Shown here piece after piece: positions 51,677 through 60,402 of a stretch of 64,000 nucleotides of DNA (position 1 is its first letter; each line of letters opens with the position of its first letter). Under the pieces are notes generated by a model, which was not told the origin of the DNA, ran no database searches, and saw only the letters and a program-made list of their open reading frames with translations. The translations under genes and the position numbers were made by a program. The stretch is from Dorea formicigenerans (lineage in GTDB: Bacteria > Bacillota > Clostridia > Lachnospirales > Lachnospiraceae): positions 2,787,423 to 2,851,422 of the forward strand of contig NZ_CP102279.1 in the NCBI RefSeq assembly GCF_025150245.1, in the 5' to 3' direction.

Positions 51677-52579
51677 CTACAATTTCAACTCCTTTAACAA
51701 CCGCCCCTGATAATCAGAATCCTCGACGGCTCGTTTTAAATCATCTATTCTTCCAAGTTCTATCAACCGCTTATGCAATTCATTAATCTGTTTTGCACCT
51801 TCTTCCCTGCCAATTCGCTCGCCTTCTTCTCTTCCAATCCTGGTCGCATAATGGAGCTGCGCATACTTATCCCGTTTATACTTCAATCTCGTCTCATACT
51901 CCAGACGCTTCTTCTCGTCCGCACTGAGTCTGTCCAGTTCTTCATACGCTTCTCCAAAATACTCGTCCTGCTTTGCCATCTCTTTTAACTCCTTCCGGCT
52001 CTTTGCATTAAGGAATCGCATCCACCTTATGATCCCTTCTTCATTTTGATCTTCCGGTGGTAATTTTCCCAATTCCAACACATGAATCTCCATAACATCT
52101 GTATAAACTTCTCCCGTCTTGGTATCACAAAATGTAATCTTCCGATAGCACCTGCTATCCTCCGGGAAATGTACAAAATCCAGGATACTGACATGGATGC
52201 ATTTCTGAATTTTGTCATAATCATCGCCTTTATGAATCTGATCTGTGACCATCTTGCTCAGATAAAACACAATGCGCTTTTTCCAGAAATCAAATTCTGC
52301 CACCTGCATCTCAAAGTCTATCTGTGTACCATCATGCATTTCAACACGCACATCCAAAACCCCATATTTATCATCTTCATACTCTTTTCTGAGTACGGTC
52401 GGCAATAATCTTGTCTCCTTGATTTCTTCCGGTCTTACTCCCAACAACGCTGCAATAATTCCTTTTCGTACCTTTTCATTTCTCATCAGTTCTTTGAAAC
52501 AAAAATCCACGGTTGGAAGCATGATAAACTCGTCATCTGTGCGGTTCTTTTGTACCTTAGTTCCTGTTCTTTTTGACAT
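51677..52579 (-). CDS. Rpn-type / PD-(D/E)XK recombination-promoting nuclease family protein
   Basis: 300 residues. LPTVDFCFKELMRN is the family start and GVLDVRVEMHDGTQIDFEMQ the nuclease core (D...ExQ). A charged helical tail contains the repeat IGREEGE-RIGREEG. Known relatives promote RecA-independent recombination or act in phage defence; they are often called transposase-like. Single gene. Confidence 0.85.
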   Translation of the reverse strand: MSKRTGTKVQKNRTDDEFIMLPTVDFCFKELMRNEKVRKGIIAALLGVRPEEIKETRLLPTVLRKEYEDDKYGVLDVRVEMHDGTQIDFEMQVAEFDFWKKRIVFYLSKMVTDQIHKGDDYDKIQKCIHVSILDFVHFPEDSRCYRKITFCDTKTGEVYTDVMEIHVLELGKLPPEDQNEEGIIRWMRFLNAKSRKELKEMAKQDEYFGEAYEELDRLSADEKKRLEYETRLKYKRDKYAQLHYATRIGREEGERIGREEGAKQINELHKRLIELGRIDDLKRAVEDSDYQGRLLKELKL

Positions 52580-53324
52580 ATACTCTCCTCTCCGACAACT
52601 TCCTATAGTCTGAGAAAAGATTATCTAAAGATATTTTACCATATATTAATAGTATATTCCAGTTGGATATGCTATTCTTCAAATAACATTCTGTGTCGCA
52701 CCAGGTTTCTTCCCAGCCTATATTCACTTGTCACACGTTCATCACTTTGGAATAACGCCCGATACTCTAAGCCTCCGAAATGAATGAAATTAAATAGATA
52801 CCTTTGGCAGATAACAAGAATCGTCATCCGCGTGACGTTAGAATAACACATATAGTATAGCTTTGCAATAAAATTTTTCATATATGTCAGGTAATCTCAT
52901 CTTTCTGCTTTGGTAGCTCTACAACAAATCTGCATCCACCATATTCGCGGTTTTCTGGTTTTTACATCTTCCTCTTGGTCTGTAGACACTTCTTCTCCTT
53001 CTGCACAAGTCTACAGTTCTTTCAGGAATTCTCCGATATCTTAATTCATGCAGACAGACTTTCTCGTTATTTCTGCAGATGCATATGCTTCACCCTGGTT
53101 CCATCCGTCATGGACGATATTTCCACAGGCAATACAAGACCATTTTCCGAAGCTATTGCTGATATCAGGAGCCGCCACAGCCGAATCATCTGTTACAGTC
53201 TCTGGTTCAGCCTTTACCTTTAAATTCTTTTTCGGCTATAAATCTCTCCTCCTTCCCAAAAAGGTACAAAAAAAGACCCTCTACGGTTTTACAGTAAATG
53301 ATCTTTTTATTGCCAAGATTCAAT
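52580..53324. other. 745-base degraded stretch with an orphan fragment
   Basis: 53041-53235 (minus) has 64 open codons without a start, reading DISNSFGKWSCIACGNIVHD, a half zinc-ribbon (C-x2-C), and ending VCMN. The minus frame 52672-52881 is not protein-like enough to call. The toxin terminator occupies 53267-53310. No intact gene. Confidence 0.5.
53267..53310 (-). terminator. terminator of the toxin-antitoxin operon
   Basis: Minus strand AAGATCATTTACTG pairs imperfectly (G-T pairs) with CGTAGAGGGTCTT, followed by seven T, just past the toxin stop. Confidence 0.5.
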
Positions 53325-53639
53325 TTATATTATTCTGTTTTCATAATCTTGTAACTCATGGAAAATATCATCCACATATACAACATCATTTTCTATTCTG
53401 TACAACATAAAATATCTGTGCTGTTGAAAATTTATTCGACGATATCCAAAACTCTGTAAATGTGGATTGTCACATATTTTCAAACTACTCGCTACATACT
53501 TTAACCTTTTTACAGTATCCTCAAAATCATCAAGCACATTTCTTGCTGCCTGTTTATTTTTCTTGGCGAAAAGCAGATACTGTATAAACTGATTCAAGTC
53601 TTCTTCTGCTTCATCTGTTACAACTACTTTATAATCCAT
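53325..53639 (-). CDS. RelE/ParE-family toxin
   Basis: 104 residues. YKVVVTDEAEEDLNQFIQYL and the C-terminal YRRINFQQHRYFMLYRIEND, then VYVDDIFHELQDYENRI match the ParE/RelE superfamily. Its start overlaps the antitoxin end by 11 bases, so the two are coupled. RelE members cut ribosome-bound mRNA and ParE members poison gyrase; the weaker catalytic pattern does not settle which. Intact. Confidence 0.88.
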   Translation of the reverse strand: MDYKVVVTDEAEEDLNQFIQYLLFAKKNKQAARNVLDDFEDTVKRLKYVASSLKICDNPHLQSFGYRRINFQQHRYFMLYRIENDVVYVDDIFHELQDYENRII

Positions 53640-53922
53640 ATTTTCCTCTCATATCTGAAATCACATCTTCCGCATTTCGGTAATTTCCCTTTTTTGAAGA
53701 TTCTCTGGATTGTTCCAGTCTTTGAAGCATCTCTTCTTCTGTCATAGATGTATAAGGATTATGCACAGTTCGTTTTATTTCAAATGGAAATCCATTATAT
53801 GCAACCGCCTGCGTTAAAAACATCCTTATTGCTGATGTCGTATCAGTTCCAAGATCTTTAAAAAGCTGATCTGATTTATTTTTTAAGTCATCGTCTACCC
53901 TGATCTGAATTGTACTTGCCAC
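53629..53922 (-). CDS. RelB/DinJ-family antitoxin
   Basis: 97 residues from a GTG at 53922 with AAAGGAGG seven bases before it. ASTIQIRVDDDLKNKSDQLF and DTTSAIRMFLTQAVAYNGFP are the ribbon-helix-helix start of DinJ/RelB antitoxins. It represses its own operon and neutralises the toxin encoded after it. A perfect 18-bp palindrome at the promoter is the likely operator. Confidence 0.9.
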   Translation of the reverse strand: MASTIQIRVDDDLKNKSDQLFKDLGTDTTSAIRMFLTQAVAYNGFPFEIKRTVHNPYTSMTEEEMLQRLEQSRESSKKGNYRNAEDVISDMRGKYGL

Positions 53923-53945
53923 TTTAGATACCTCCTTTTTTCTTC

Positions 53946-53988
53946 ATTATAATGCCATTTTATTGCTAATTCAATACAATTGTATTGA
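53946..53988 (-). promoter_or_regulatory. toxin-antitoxin promoter with palindromic operator
   Basis: Minus strand TTGAAT (53969-53974), 17 bases, TATAAT (53946-53951). The palindrome TCAATACAATTGTATTGA (53971-53988) is perfect and overlaps the -35, as expected for autorepression by a ribbon-helix-helix antitoxin. Confidence 0.85.
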
Positions 53989-54073
53989 TATTTCACTTAT
54001 TTCGATGCACTTATCTAAGATAGTGGGTATGGAATCTTGGATTACAATTGAGGCAAGTACAATAAAAATACAA

Positions 54074-54431
54074 TCAGCACAGCTTTTTCTTTCTGTACTC
54101 ATTTAGTTCCTGACGTCCAATGATTGGGATACCAGGATAACCATCTGCCTGTGTCCTGATTGCCGGAGAGCTTGCCTGAATATGAAATACCCAGTTCAAT
54201 TCGCTCGAATCTCTCGGCCAGAATCCATTGATCAGCATAGCTTCCTTGAACTGGTTATTGTACAGATGAATCTGGGTACGTTTACTCCGCCTTTCTGGTT
54301 TGTAATGGATATCACTTTACACATATGTTGTTTCTCCTGTTCTTTCATCAAAATTCTTCATCACGGAATGCTTCCAGATATTCATCAAGAAGATCCAGAT
54401 TAACTAATACAATTCGTTTGACATTCTTCAC
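54074..54431 (-). pseudogene. relics of an integrative element: ParA start and unknown fragments
   Basis: 54283-54324 reads MCKVISITNQKGGV, the exact start of ParA/Soj ATPases from conjugative elements, cut before GKT. The junction runs into a different frame coding a fragment (54074-54278) with INGFWPRDSSELNWVFHIQA and GYPGIPIIGRQELNEYRKKK, which I cannot name. Upstream, 54348-54431 reads NVKRIVLVNLDLLDEYLEAF. 54432-54783 shows no gene. Confidence 0.65.
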
Positions 54432-54783
54432 TTATCCGGCTTCGTACGGTGCTTGGTAGTTTAGCAAATAAATTGCTTATCTCTGCTTACTCGATTAGAA
54501 ATCGTTTCGATATTTACTTGTAATCTTCATCGCCTGCAATTCCTGCAGTATCCGTTCCTACGGATTCTTCAGAAGTAAGCGAGATTTAAGATGTGGACAT
54601 TCTTGCATTTCTGACACTTCACACTCAAATATCCGGTTGCGTCTGAAAAAACTCTCTGTATCCTGAACCCGCAAGTCGGGCAGAGAATATCACGCTCTTT
54701 CAGGCTTTCTGCTTCTAGTCTTGACAGAAGCAATCTCTTTTGTATTTCAGGTGCTACCTAAGTCTGTATATGAAGTTTTGGAT

Positions 54784-54984
54784 TTATCTTGTAGTTTGCG
54801 AATATCCGTACAAATAGAAAAAGCCCTTTGAGAAAAGGATTTTTCCTCTCTCAAAGGGCAAGTTGACAAAGCTCTGCTTGCAGCTCCTTTCGCATTTCCT
54901 GCAAAGCTCGTTGTATTTCTTCCTGCCACGCTCATCAAGAAAGAACGCCCATTCTCTCTTGAGGTATTTCGGCATACGGGGCAT
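54784..54984 (-). CDS. small zinc-ribbon-like protein of conjugative-element type, altered 3' end
   Basis: 66 residues from the ATG at 54984 (AAAGGAGG upstream). PKYLKREWAFFLDERGRKKY followed by NELCRKCERSCKQSF (C-x2-C-x3-C) resembles short proteins found in Firmicute integrative elements. After KQSF the frame runs into the strong terminator hairpin (54823-54859), so the last ~25 residues are probably not native and the true gene has lost its end. Confidence 0.5.
   Translation of the reverse strand: MPRMPKYLKREWAFFLDERGRKKYNELCRKCERSCKQSFVNLPFERGKILFSKGFFYLYGYSQTTR
54823..54859 (-). terminator. strong intrinsic terminator inside the small zinc-ribbon frame
   Basis: GCCCTTTGAGA / TCTCAAAGGGC, 11-bp perfect stem, followed on the minus strand by five T. 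Confidence 0.8.
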
Positions 54985-55035
54985 AGCGGGCACCTCCTTT
55001 TCGCTGCCTAATTGCCGATTTGCTCCCGAAACGCA

Positions 55036-55091
55036 GAAACGCCCAAAACCTGACCCCGCTGTATGGTTTCGGGGCGATTTTGGGCGTTTTC
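55036..55091. repeat. two-tier inverted repeat
   Basis: GAAACGCCCAAAA with TTTTGGGCGTTTTC outside, CCCCG/CGGGG inside. More GC-rich than the flanks; likely part of the imported segment's end. Confidence 0.65.
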
Positions 55092-55175
55092 TTTCGATAT
55101 GAGCGGCTTTGTTTTAGCGGCGATATCCTTTACCGCCAACCATTCAAAAGCCGCTGTTTGTCACTTCCCGGTAAC

Positions 55176-55206
55176 AAAAAAGCGCCGTATTGCTACGACG
55201 CTTTTG
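55176..55206 (-). terminator. terminator of the FIVAR surface protein gene
   Basis: AAAAGCG(T/C)CGTA-gcaa-TACG(G/A)CGCTTTT, with a T6 tail on the minus strand, 38 bases past the stop. Confidence 0.85.
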
Positions 55207-55243
55207 TCTTGCTCGTAAGATGGAGCAAGGGAACGCTATTCAA

Positions 55244-57052
55244 TTATCTGTTGTACTTTTTCTTCCTGCTTACAACCGTTGTGCCAATGGCTGCACAGCC
55301 GCTGATGAACAACAGGGCAATCCACAGTGCAAGGTTGCTTGTATCGCCGGTCTGGGGACTCTTATCGGATGTTCCCGGTTTGGTACTGGCAGGCTTTTTT
55401 TCAAGGGCCGAAATCGCATCTTCGATAGCCTTCGCCATCTTATCCACTTCGGATTGCTCCGTAATGTTCTTGCCTCGGACAACAGCCTTGATAGCGGCTT
55501 CCACACCAGAGAAATCCTTGTAGTCATTCTTGTTCAGGGCATTTGCTTTGGCAATGGCTGCATCAACCTTAGTGTAGTCAGCACCCTTGTATTGCAGGGC
55601 AGCAATGGCATCTTCAATAGCCTTCGCCATTGCGTCAACTTCGCTCTGTTCAGTGATGTTCTTGTCACGGACAACAGCTTTGACGGCAGCTTCCACGGCG
55701 GTGAAGTCCTTGTAGTTGTCCTTGTTCAGTGTATTTGCCTTGGCAATGGCTTCGTCGACCTTAGTGTAGTCGGCAGGTAAATAAGTCATTGCAACCGTCT
55801 GCGTATGCGTTGCCACATCGGCGGTAATCGTTATATTGCCGGTGTATGCTTTGCAGTTATCGGCTGTTACTTCAACAGGGTAAGTTCCTGCTTCCAAACT
55901 GACAGAGCCGGTAACCTCCTGACCATTCACTTTAACAACAACATTGGTCAGACCGTCTGGCGTTACAACGAAAGAAACCGGATAGACAGCCTTTGTGATA
56001 AAATGAACATTTTTATAAAGCGCAAAGTACTGAGTACCGCTGGAAAGCAGGTCAATTTCTGTTCCTTCCGAGTCTACAGCTTTTGCATAGTTCAGATGAT
56101 AGCCATCGGCTATCACAGGCACACATTCATCGAAAATTGCAGGGATATTATTCTCATTCGTATTCTTTGCATCAATCTCTGCTTCTTCTACGGTAAAAGT
56201 ACCGTTACCGCCCATCGGGAATTTACCGTCAGTGGTTACTTTGGCGCCTCCTTTGAGCAGAATATTGCCTTTTGCCCATATTGCACCGTCCGCAGTAGAG
56301 GTACAGTTTACCTCGCCTCCGTTAACCGTCAGATCACCTGCAGCATACAGACCGGGATAATAGCTTGTTGCTTTAACTTTAGATGCAGCAAGTTCAATAT
56401 CGCCGCCGTTCCCTTCTTGATCTTTCCAGATATATGCTCCGTTGCGTCCGTCCTGGGTTGCCTTAAGCGTAACATCGGCGTCGTTTACAATCTTCAGCCT
56501 ATGGGCATCGATTCCGGCATACAAGCCGATGGAATCCACTTTTGCCCCGTCAATTTCGACCGATCTTCCGACTATGCCCAATCCGCCTTCAGCGTTTATT
56601 ACGACCTTTGCTTTATCGGAAATCTTGACGTCAGCCCCTGCGCTAATTCCATCGTAGGTACTTCCGTTAACATTGATTACCAGTGTTCCATCACCGGTAA
56701 TCTCGACAGAATTGCCGGAATTGGGGGCTATTGCTATTCCTCCGCCGGAATAGGTTCGGGTAATACTATTTGTCCCGGTCAACCGTATCTTCAACGTACT
56801 GGGGATAGTCGTTTTAATACCGTAGTCTGACATGGTGTCGCTGTCAAGGGTAGCATTGTTCAAAGACAAGGTGTGAGTGGTCGGGTCATAGCTTACTGTT
56901 CCGCTGCAAAGATTATCCTTATTCTCAGACGTGACCTGTACGCCGTCTACCCAGATGTCGTAGACTGTGGGTTCCGCTGCCAGTGCTGTGGCAGGCAGGA
57001 GTCCAGCTACCATTACAATGCTGAATAGGATTGCAAATAGTTTTTTCTTCAT
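55244..57052 (-). CDS. sortase-anchored surface protein: beta-helix carbohydrate-binding-like domain and two FIVAR repeats
   Basis: 602 residues from the ATG at 57052 (GGAGGAACTG upstream). Signal peptide to ATALAAEP; residues about 30-300 form a right-handed beta-helix of the Cthe_2159-like type (YDPTTHTLSLNNATLDS, IRLTGTNSITR); then an extracellular domain (VNGQEVTGSVSLEAGTYPV); two tandem FIVAR-type helical repeats of about 62 residues (YTKVD(E/A)AIAKAN...AIEDAI(A/S)AL); and a sorting signal SPQTGDTSN, hydrophobic helix, RKKK. FIVAR-type modules occur in adhesins. The gene is more GC-rich than its neighbours and follows conjugative-element relics, which suggests transfer. Confidence 0.88.
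   Translation of the reverse strand: MKKKLFAILFSIVMVAGLLPATALAAEPTVYDIWVDGVQVTSENKDNLCSGTVSYDPTTHTLSLNNATLDSDTMSDYGIKTTIPSTLKIRLTGTNSITRTYSGGGIAIAPNSGNSVEITGDGTLVINVNGSTYDGISAGADVKISDKAKVVINAEGGLGIVGRSVEIDGAKVDSIGLYAGIDAHRLKIVNDADVTLKATQDGRNGAYIWKDQEGNGGDIELAASKVKATSYYPGLYAAGDLTVNGGEVNCTSTADGAIWAKGNILLKGGAKVTTDGKFPMGGNGTFTVEEAEIDAKNTNENNIPAIFDECVPVIADGYHLNYAKAVDSEGTEIDLLSSGTQYFALYKNVHFITKAVYPVSFVVTPDGLTNVVVKVNGQEVTGSVSLEAGTYPVEVTADNCKAYTGNITITADVATHTQTVAMTYLPADYTKVDEAIAKANTLNKDNYKDFTAVEAAVKAVVRDKNITEQSEVDAMAKAIEDAIAALQYKGADYTKVDAAIAKANALNKNDYKDFSGVEAAIKAVVRGKNITEQSEVDKMAKAIEDAISALEKKPASTKPGTSDKSPQTGDTSNLALWIALLFISGCAAIGTTVVSRKKKYNR
55405..55770 (-). repeat. tandem duplication coding the two FIVAR repeats
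   Basis: Two units of about 185 bp with high identity (e.g. GCTTTGGCAATGGCTGCATC versus GCCTTGGCAATGGCTTCGTC). Boundaries are approximate. Confidence 0.75.
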
Positions 57053-57120
57053 AACAGTTCCTCCATTTTTTAATTGTCCGCTATTTACTTCCTCCGACAG
57101 CGGACACACCGGAGATGACA

Positions 57121-57189
57121 GAAGGTTTAACCGGAAAAGATTGATTTGCCGGTCGTGGTTAGGACTTCAATATCAAACCACCATCCTTC
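57121..57189 (-). promoter_or_regulatory. possible three-way-junction RNA in the surface protein leader
   Basis: Three perfect 5-bp helices nest as a junction: GAAGG/CCTTC (57121-57125 with 57185-57189), ACCGG/CCGGT (57130-57134 with 57149-57153) and TGGTT/AACCA (57156-57160 with 57176-57180). The two loops share short complementary words (ATTGA/TCAAT). It lies between the promoter and the start codon of the surface protein. Not a class I recognise. Confidence 0.4.
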
Positions 57190-57240
57190 CGACAAACGCA
57201 AAAAGGATATAAATCCCCCACCCCATAAATATACAGCAGT

Positions 57241-57269
57241 ATTATATCAGATTTTTTCCGAAATCTCAA
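57241..57269 (-). promoter_or_regulatory. promoter of the FIVAR surface protein
   Basis: Minus strand TTGAGA (57264-57269), 17 bases, TATAAT (57241-57246). Gives a leader of about 180 bases. Confidence 0.75.
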
Positions 57270-57308
57270 GCGGTTTTCAGAATATTGCTCTCGTCTTCCT
57301 TAAAATAA

Positions 57309-57351
57309 CAAAAAAAGATACAGATACTGTCATTTTCTCAGTACCTGTATC
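57309..57351 (-). terminator. terminator of the ABC/two-component operon
   Basis: GATACAG(G/A)TACTG / CAGTA(T/C)CTGTATC stem followed by eight T on the minus strand. 57360-57619 between it and the kinase stop is AT-rich; I see only an unstartable membrane-like frame there. Confidence 0.85.
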
Positions 57352-57619
57352 CTCTTAACTTTATGATAGTAAAGTATAATTACACATTATTATATCAAGA
57401 ACAGCCTCCTTAGATAAGAATATAAATGATATCTTTACTGCTGTTAATGGGAATGCCTTTTACAATATTCATTACTCTTTTATACTTTTATACTTCTTCC
57501 AAAGAAGGAATCCTACATATACTATTACAGCAAACGTAGTAGTAATGTCTATCAAAAGGCTTTTACATATTAGATAAAAGCATGTAAAATTTCTTTTACA
57601 TAGCTTAATTGCGGTCTAT

Positions 57620-58996
57620 TTAGCTTGTTTCTTGACTACTCAGGAAAAATATTTCTACCCTCGCCCCACCTGTATTTTCAGAATTTGAAAGTTTAATACC
57701 TCCACCATATTTTTCAGCCACAGTTTTTGCAAAAAATAGTCCCATCCCATAATGGGCTTCGCCATTTCTACTTGTGTCATCCATAAAAAACTGCTCTGTG
57801 CCATGCAATAATGCTTCTTTTGTAAATCCTGATCCGCTATCCTCCACAATGAATGTCAGCCGGCCATCCTGCTCCTTTGCGTCAATATAAATGATTCCAT
57901 TTTCTTTTGTATGCTCCACTGCATTCTGAATCATATTCATTACGGCCCGGAACATTGGATCATAAGCAATCGTTACCTTTTTATCACTTTGTCCCGCCTT
58001 CCAATCTATTTTCTGGTGATAGATTTCTACCAGTCCGAGTGCCTGTTCCTTTATATCTGCGAAAAAATCTTCTAACCTCACCGTTGTATAGGTAACATCA
58101 CTGCAATTCCATGATTTTGTGACATCTATCAACTGTTTTACATAACTTTGTATCTGTGTTGTGCCGTTCAAAACATAAGTGATATTATTCTTCTGTTCTG
58201 TGGTCAGTTCAGTCTCTGAAAGTAGTTCTGCATTTCCCCGTACAATCGTAAGAGGTGTTTTAATATCATGCGCCAAAGCAGACATCTGTTGTTTCTTTTC
58301 CTGCTCTGTTTTCCACTGCTTTTCTAAAGATTCTCGCAATGCATCTCGCATATCATCGATTGCCGATAAACAGTCATCAAACTCTTTGATACCGGAACAG
58401 GATGTCTCATATTCCAGATTTTGATCCTTTATTTGTCTGATTGCGTCTAATACAGGCTGCATCTGCTTTTTGATTCTTTTTCCAAAACGTATGGACGGAA
58501 TGATGATAATCGCTACCGCTCCAATCACTGACATAATACTCATCACATTCTGTGGTCCTATAAAATGCTCCCTCAAAAAAGCTGAATGATATTGAGGTGT
58601 CAGGCGATATTGCAATACAACATATTCATTTTCCCTTACAATTACTTTATAAAAATATTTCCCGGATGCGTTTCCGTACTTTGCAACATTCCATGCTATC
58701 TGTTCGTATTGTTCTGACAGATCTCCACCTATTTTCTCTCCATTCTCTGAAAAGATTACATAATCACAAAGTGCAGGAATCATCTCAGCAGTTACTTTAT
58801 CCGCACGTAAAATCGTATCATATGCTTCATTAATCTTTTGCTCTGCATAATTCGCCGGATAGATACAGCCCACACTAATCAAAAGGTACAGCAGCAGCCA
58901 AGCAACAATCACCAAACCTACTAATGATCCAAGCATGACCAGTACATATCTCATAAAAATCCAGCTGAGTGCATTGCTTCTCTTTACTCTTCCCAT
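57620..58996 (-). CDS. sensor histidine kinase of the lantibiotic-type ABC operon
   Basis: 458 residues. Two membrane helices (about 12-42 and 150-180) bracket an extracellular loop, then HAMP-like linker, HisKA (SALAHDIKTPLTIVRGNAEL, phospho-His in HDIKTP) and HATPase with N-box MIQNAVEHTKENG, G1 VEDSGSGF and GMGLFFAK. Its start overlaps the regulator's end by 13 bases. Likely senses an antimicrobial peptide or envelope stress with the ABC transporter. Confidence 0.92.
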   Translation of the reverse strand: MGRVKRSNALSWIFMRYVLVMLGSLVGLVIVAWLLLYLLISVGCIYPANYAEQKINEAYDTILRADKVTAEMIPALCDYVIFSENGEKIGGDLSEQYEQIAWNVAKYGNASGKYFYKVIVRENEYVVLQYRLTPQYHSAFLREHFIGPQNVMSIMSVIGAVAIIIIPSIRFGKRIKKQMQPVLDAIRQIKDQNLEYETSCSGIKEFDDCLSAIDDMRDALRESLEKQWKTEQEKKQQMSALAHDIKTPLTIVRGNAELLSETELTTEQKNNITYVLNGTTQIQSYVKQLIDVTKSWNCSDVTYTTVRLEDFFADIKEQALGLVEIYHQKIDWKAGQSDKKVTIAYDPMFRAVMNMIQNAVEHTKENGIIYIDAKEQDGRLTFIVEDSGSGFTKEALLHGTEQFFMDDTSRNGEAHYGMGLFFAKTVAEKYGGGIKLSNSENTGGARVEIFFLSSQETS

Positions 58997-59646
58997 TTAT
59001 ATCCAATCCCCCAGACTGTTTTTATCGGTGTATAATCATAATCCGCAAATTTTGCTCTTATATTTTTGATATGCGTGATAATGGTACTGTCATTACTCTC
59101 ACTGTCAAAACCAAAGACCTCTTCTAAAATCTGTTCTTTCGAGAAAACCTGTCCCCTGTTTTTAGCCAGAAATTCACAGATTTCGTACTCTGCTTTCGTA
59201 AACGGAAGTTCTTTATCATCCATCAACAGTTTCTTTTGAGACATCTGAATGCAGACTCTCCCTAAAACCATCCGGACAGAATGTTCCCTGTGCTCTCTTC
59301 TAAGATGTGCATTGATCCTTGCCCGAAGTTCCATCACTCCAAATGGCTTTGAAATATAATCATCTGCTCCTAAAGAAAGTCCGTTTACCAGACTGTTTTC
59401 CTCCGTTTTTGCCGTAAGAAACAAAATCGGACAATCCACAAGTGCCCTGATTCTTTTGCATAATTCAAAGCCGTCCATTCCAGGCATCATAATGTCAAGT
59501 AAAATCAGGTCATAACGATGTAATTCTTCCATATTAAGTTTCAGCGGATTACTTACTTTGGTAACCAGATGTCCATCCTTATTCAAAATGCTTTCTATCA
59601 TTTCCAGAATTGCCGGTTCATCATCAACTGCCAGTATTTTTGCCAT
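58984..59646 (-). CDS. OmpR-family response regulator
   Basis: 220 residues from the ATG at 59646 (GAGGGAAACT upstream). Receiver MAKILAVDDEPAILEMIES with phospho-Asp in LILLDIMMPGMDGFEL and Lys in YISKPFGV, then a winged-helix DNA-binding domain (FTKAEYEICEFLAKNRGQVF). VanR/LanR-like. Lies 14 bases after the permease gene. Confidence 0.93.
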   Translation of the reverse strand: MAKILAVDDEPAILEMIESILNKDGHLVTKVSNPLKLNMEELHRYDLILLDIMMPGMDGFELCKRIRALVDCPILFLTAKTEENSLVNGLSLGADDYISKPFGVMELRARINAHLRREHREHSVRMVLGRVCIQMSQKKLLMDDKELPFTKAEYEICEFLAKNRGQVFSKEQILEEVFGFDSESNDSTIITHIKNIRAKFADYDYTPIKTVWGIGYKWEE

Positions 59647-59660
59647 AGTTTCCCTCGATT

Positions 59661-60401
59661 CTATTCCGATATTCTGTTTCCTTCCCAGTGGTTTACCCAC
59701 CAAAAATAGTATACCATACTAATCCCTGTAAATATTAAACAACCTGGTATGAATGACAACCATTCACCTACACTAGTTTCTCCCAATACAGATTGCAGAT
59801 AAGTATATGGTACTCTACCCGTCCAGCAGACAAATACATATTTCCACACATAATCTCCAAGTCCGGTAAGCATCAATGCACTAATTAGTCCTGATATAAT
59901 CCCTGCTCCAATGGATACCCCTTTTCCAAACTGAAAAGCCAGAATCAGCTGCCACAGATAAAGTGGAACACTGCTTCCCCACAGCAGCAATGCTGCAAAT
60001 ATACATCCTTTCATGATTTCGATATCGCTTGATGCGATTCTTCCAAATCCAATTCCGAATATGATTGCTGTCAATAGGATAGAGCACAGACACAAAACCA
60101 GTAGCATCAACAGTTTCGATAAAAATGCTGCAGGTTTATCCGGTAAAGACAACAGATTTTGAAAATCACCTGCATTTTGTTCCTGTTCCATCACACTTGC
60201 TGTAAAAATTCCAATAAGTACCGGAAGTCCTGCTCCTATTGCCTGATAAAATGCAATCACTTTCATATTTTCATTCCATGGTGAAAAAAAGTAATATATT
60301 AAAAATATAACGCTAGTTATAATCGGAATCAGTAAGTGTGCCAGAATCACAGATGTTCCTTTCATCTTTCGCAAGTCTGCATTAAGAGATCTTCCAATCA
60401 T
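59661..60401 (-). CDS. lantibiotic-immunity ABC permease, MutG/LanG-like
   Basis: 246 residues, six hydrophobic helices, starting MIGRSLNADLRKMKGTSVIL. Second permease of the FEG cassette. GAGGTGA precedes its ATG, one base after the previous stop. Such permeases, with the F ATPase, push lantibiotics off the membrane. Confidence 0.85.
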   Translation of the reverse strand: MIGRSLNADLRKMKGTSVILAHLLIPIITSVIFLIYYFFSPWNENMKVIAFYQAIGAGLPVLIGIFTASVMEQEQNAGDFQNLLSLPDKPAAFLSKLLMLLVLCLCSILLTAIIFGIGFGRIASSDIEIMKGCIFAALLLWGSSVPLYLWQLILAFQFGKGVSIGAGIISGLISALMLTGLGDYVWKYVFVCWTGRVPYTYLQSVLGETSVGEWLSFIPGCLIFTGISMVYYFWWVNHWEGNRISE

Positions 60402-60402
60402 C

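Noticed and set aside
55805-56830. 341-codon plus-strand frame opposite the FIVAR surface protein
   Set aside because: Antisense shadow; Cys-rich, incoherent translation, no ribosome site.
57470-57600. Minus-strand membrane-like frame ending FLLWKKYKSIKE
   Set aside because: No start codon and no homologue recognised; AT-rich chance frame is as likely.
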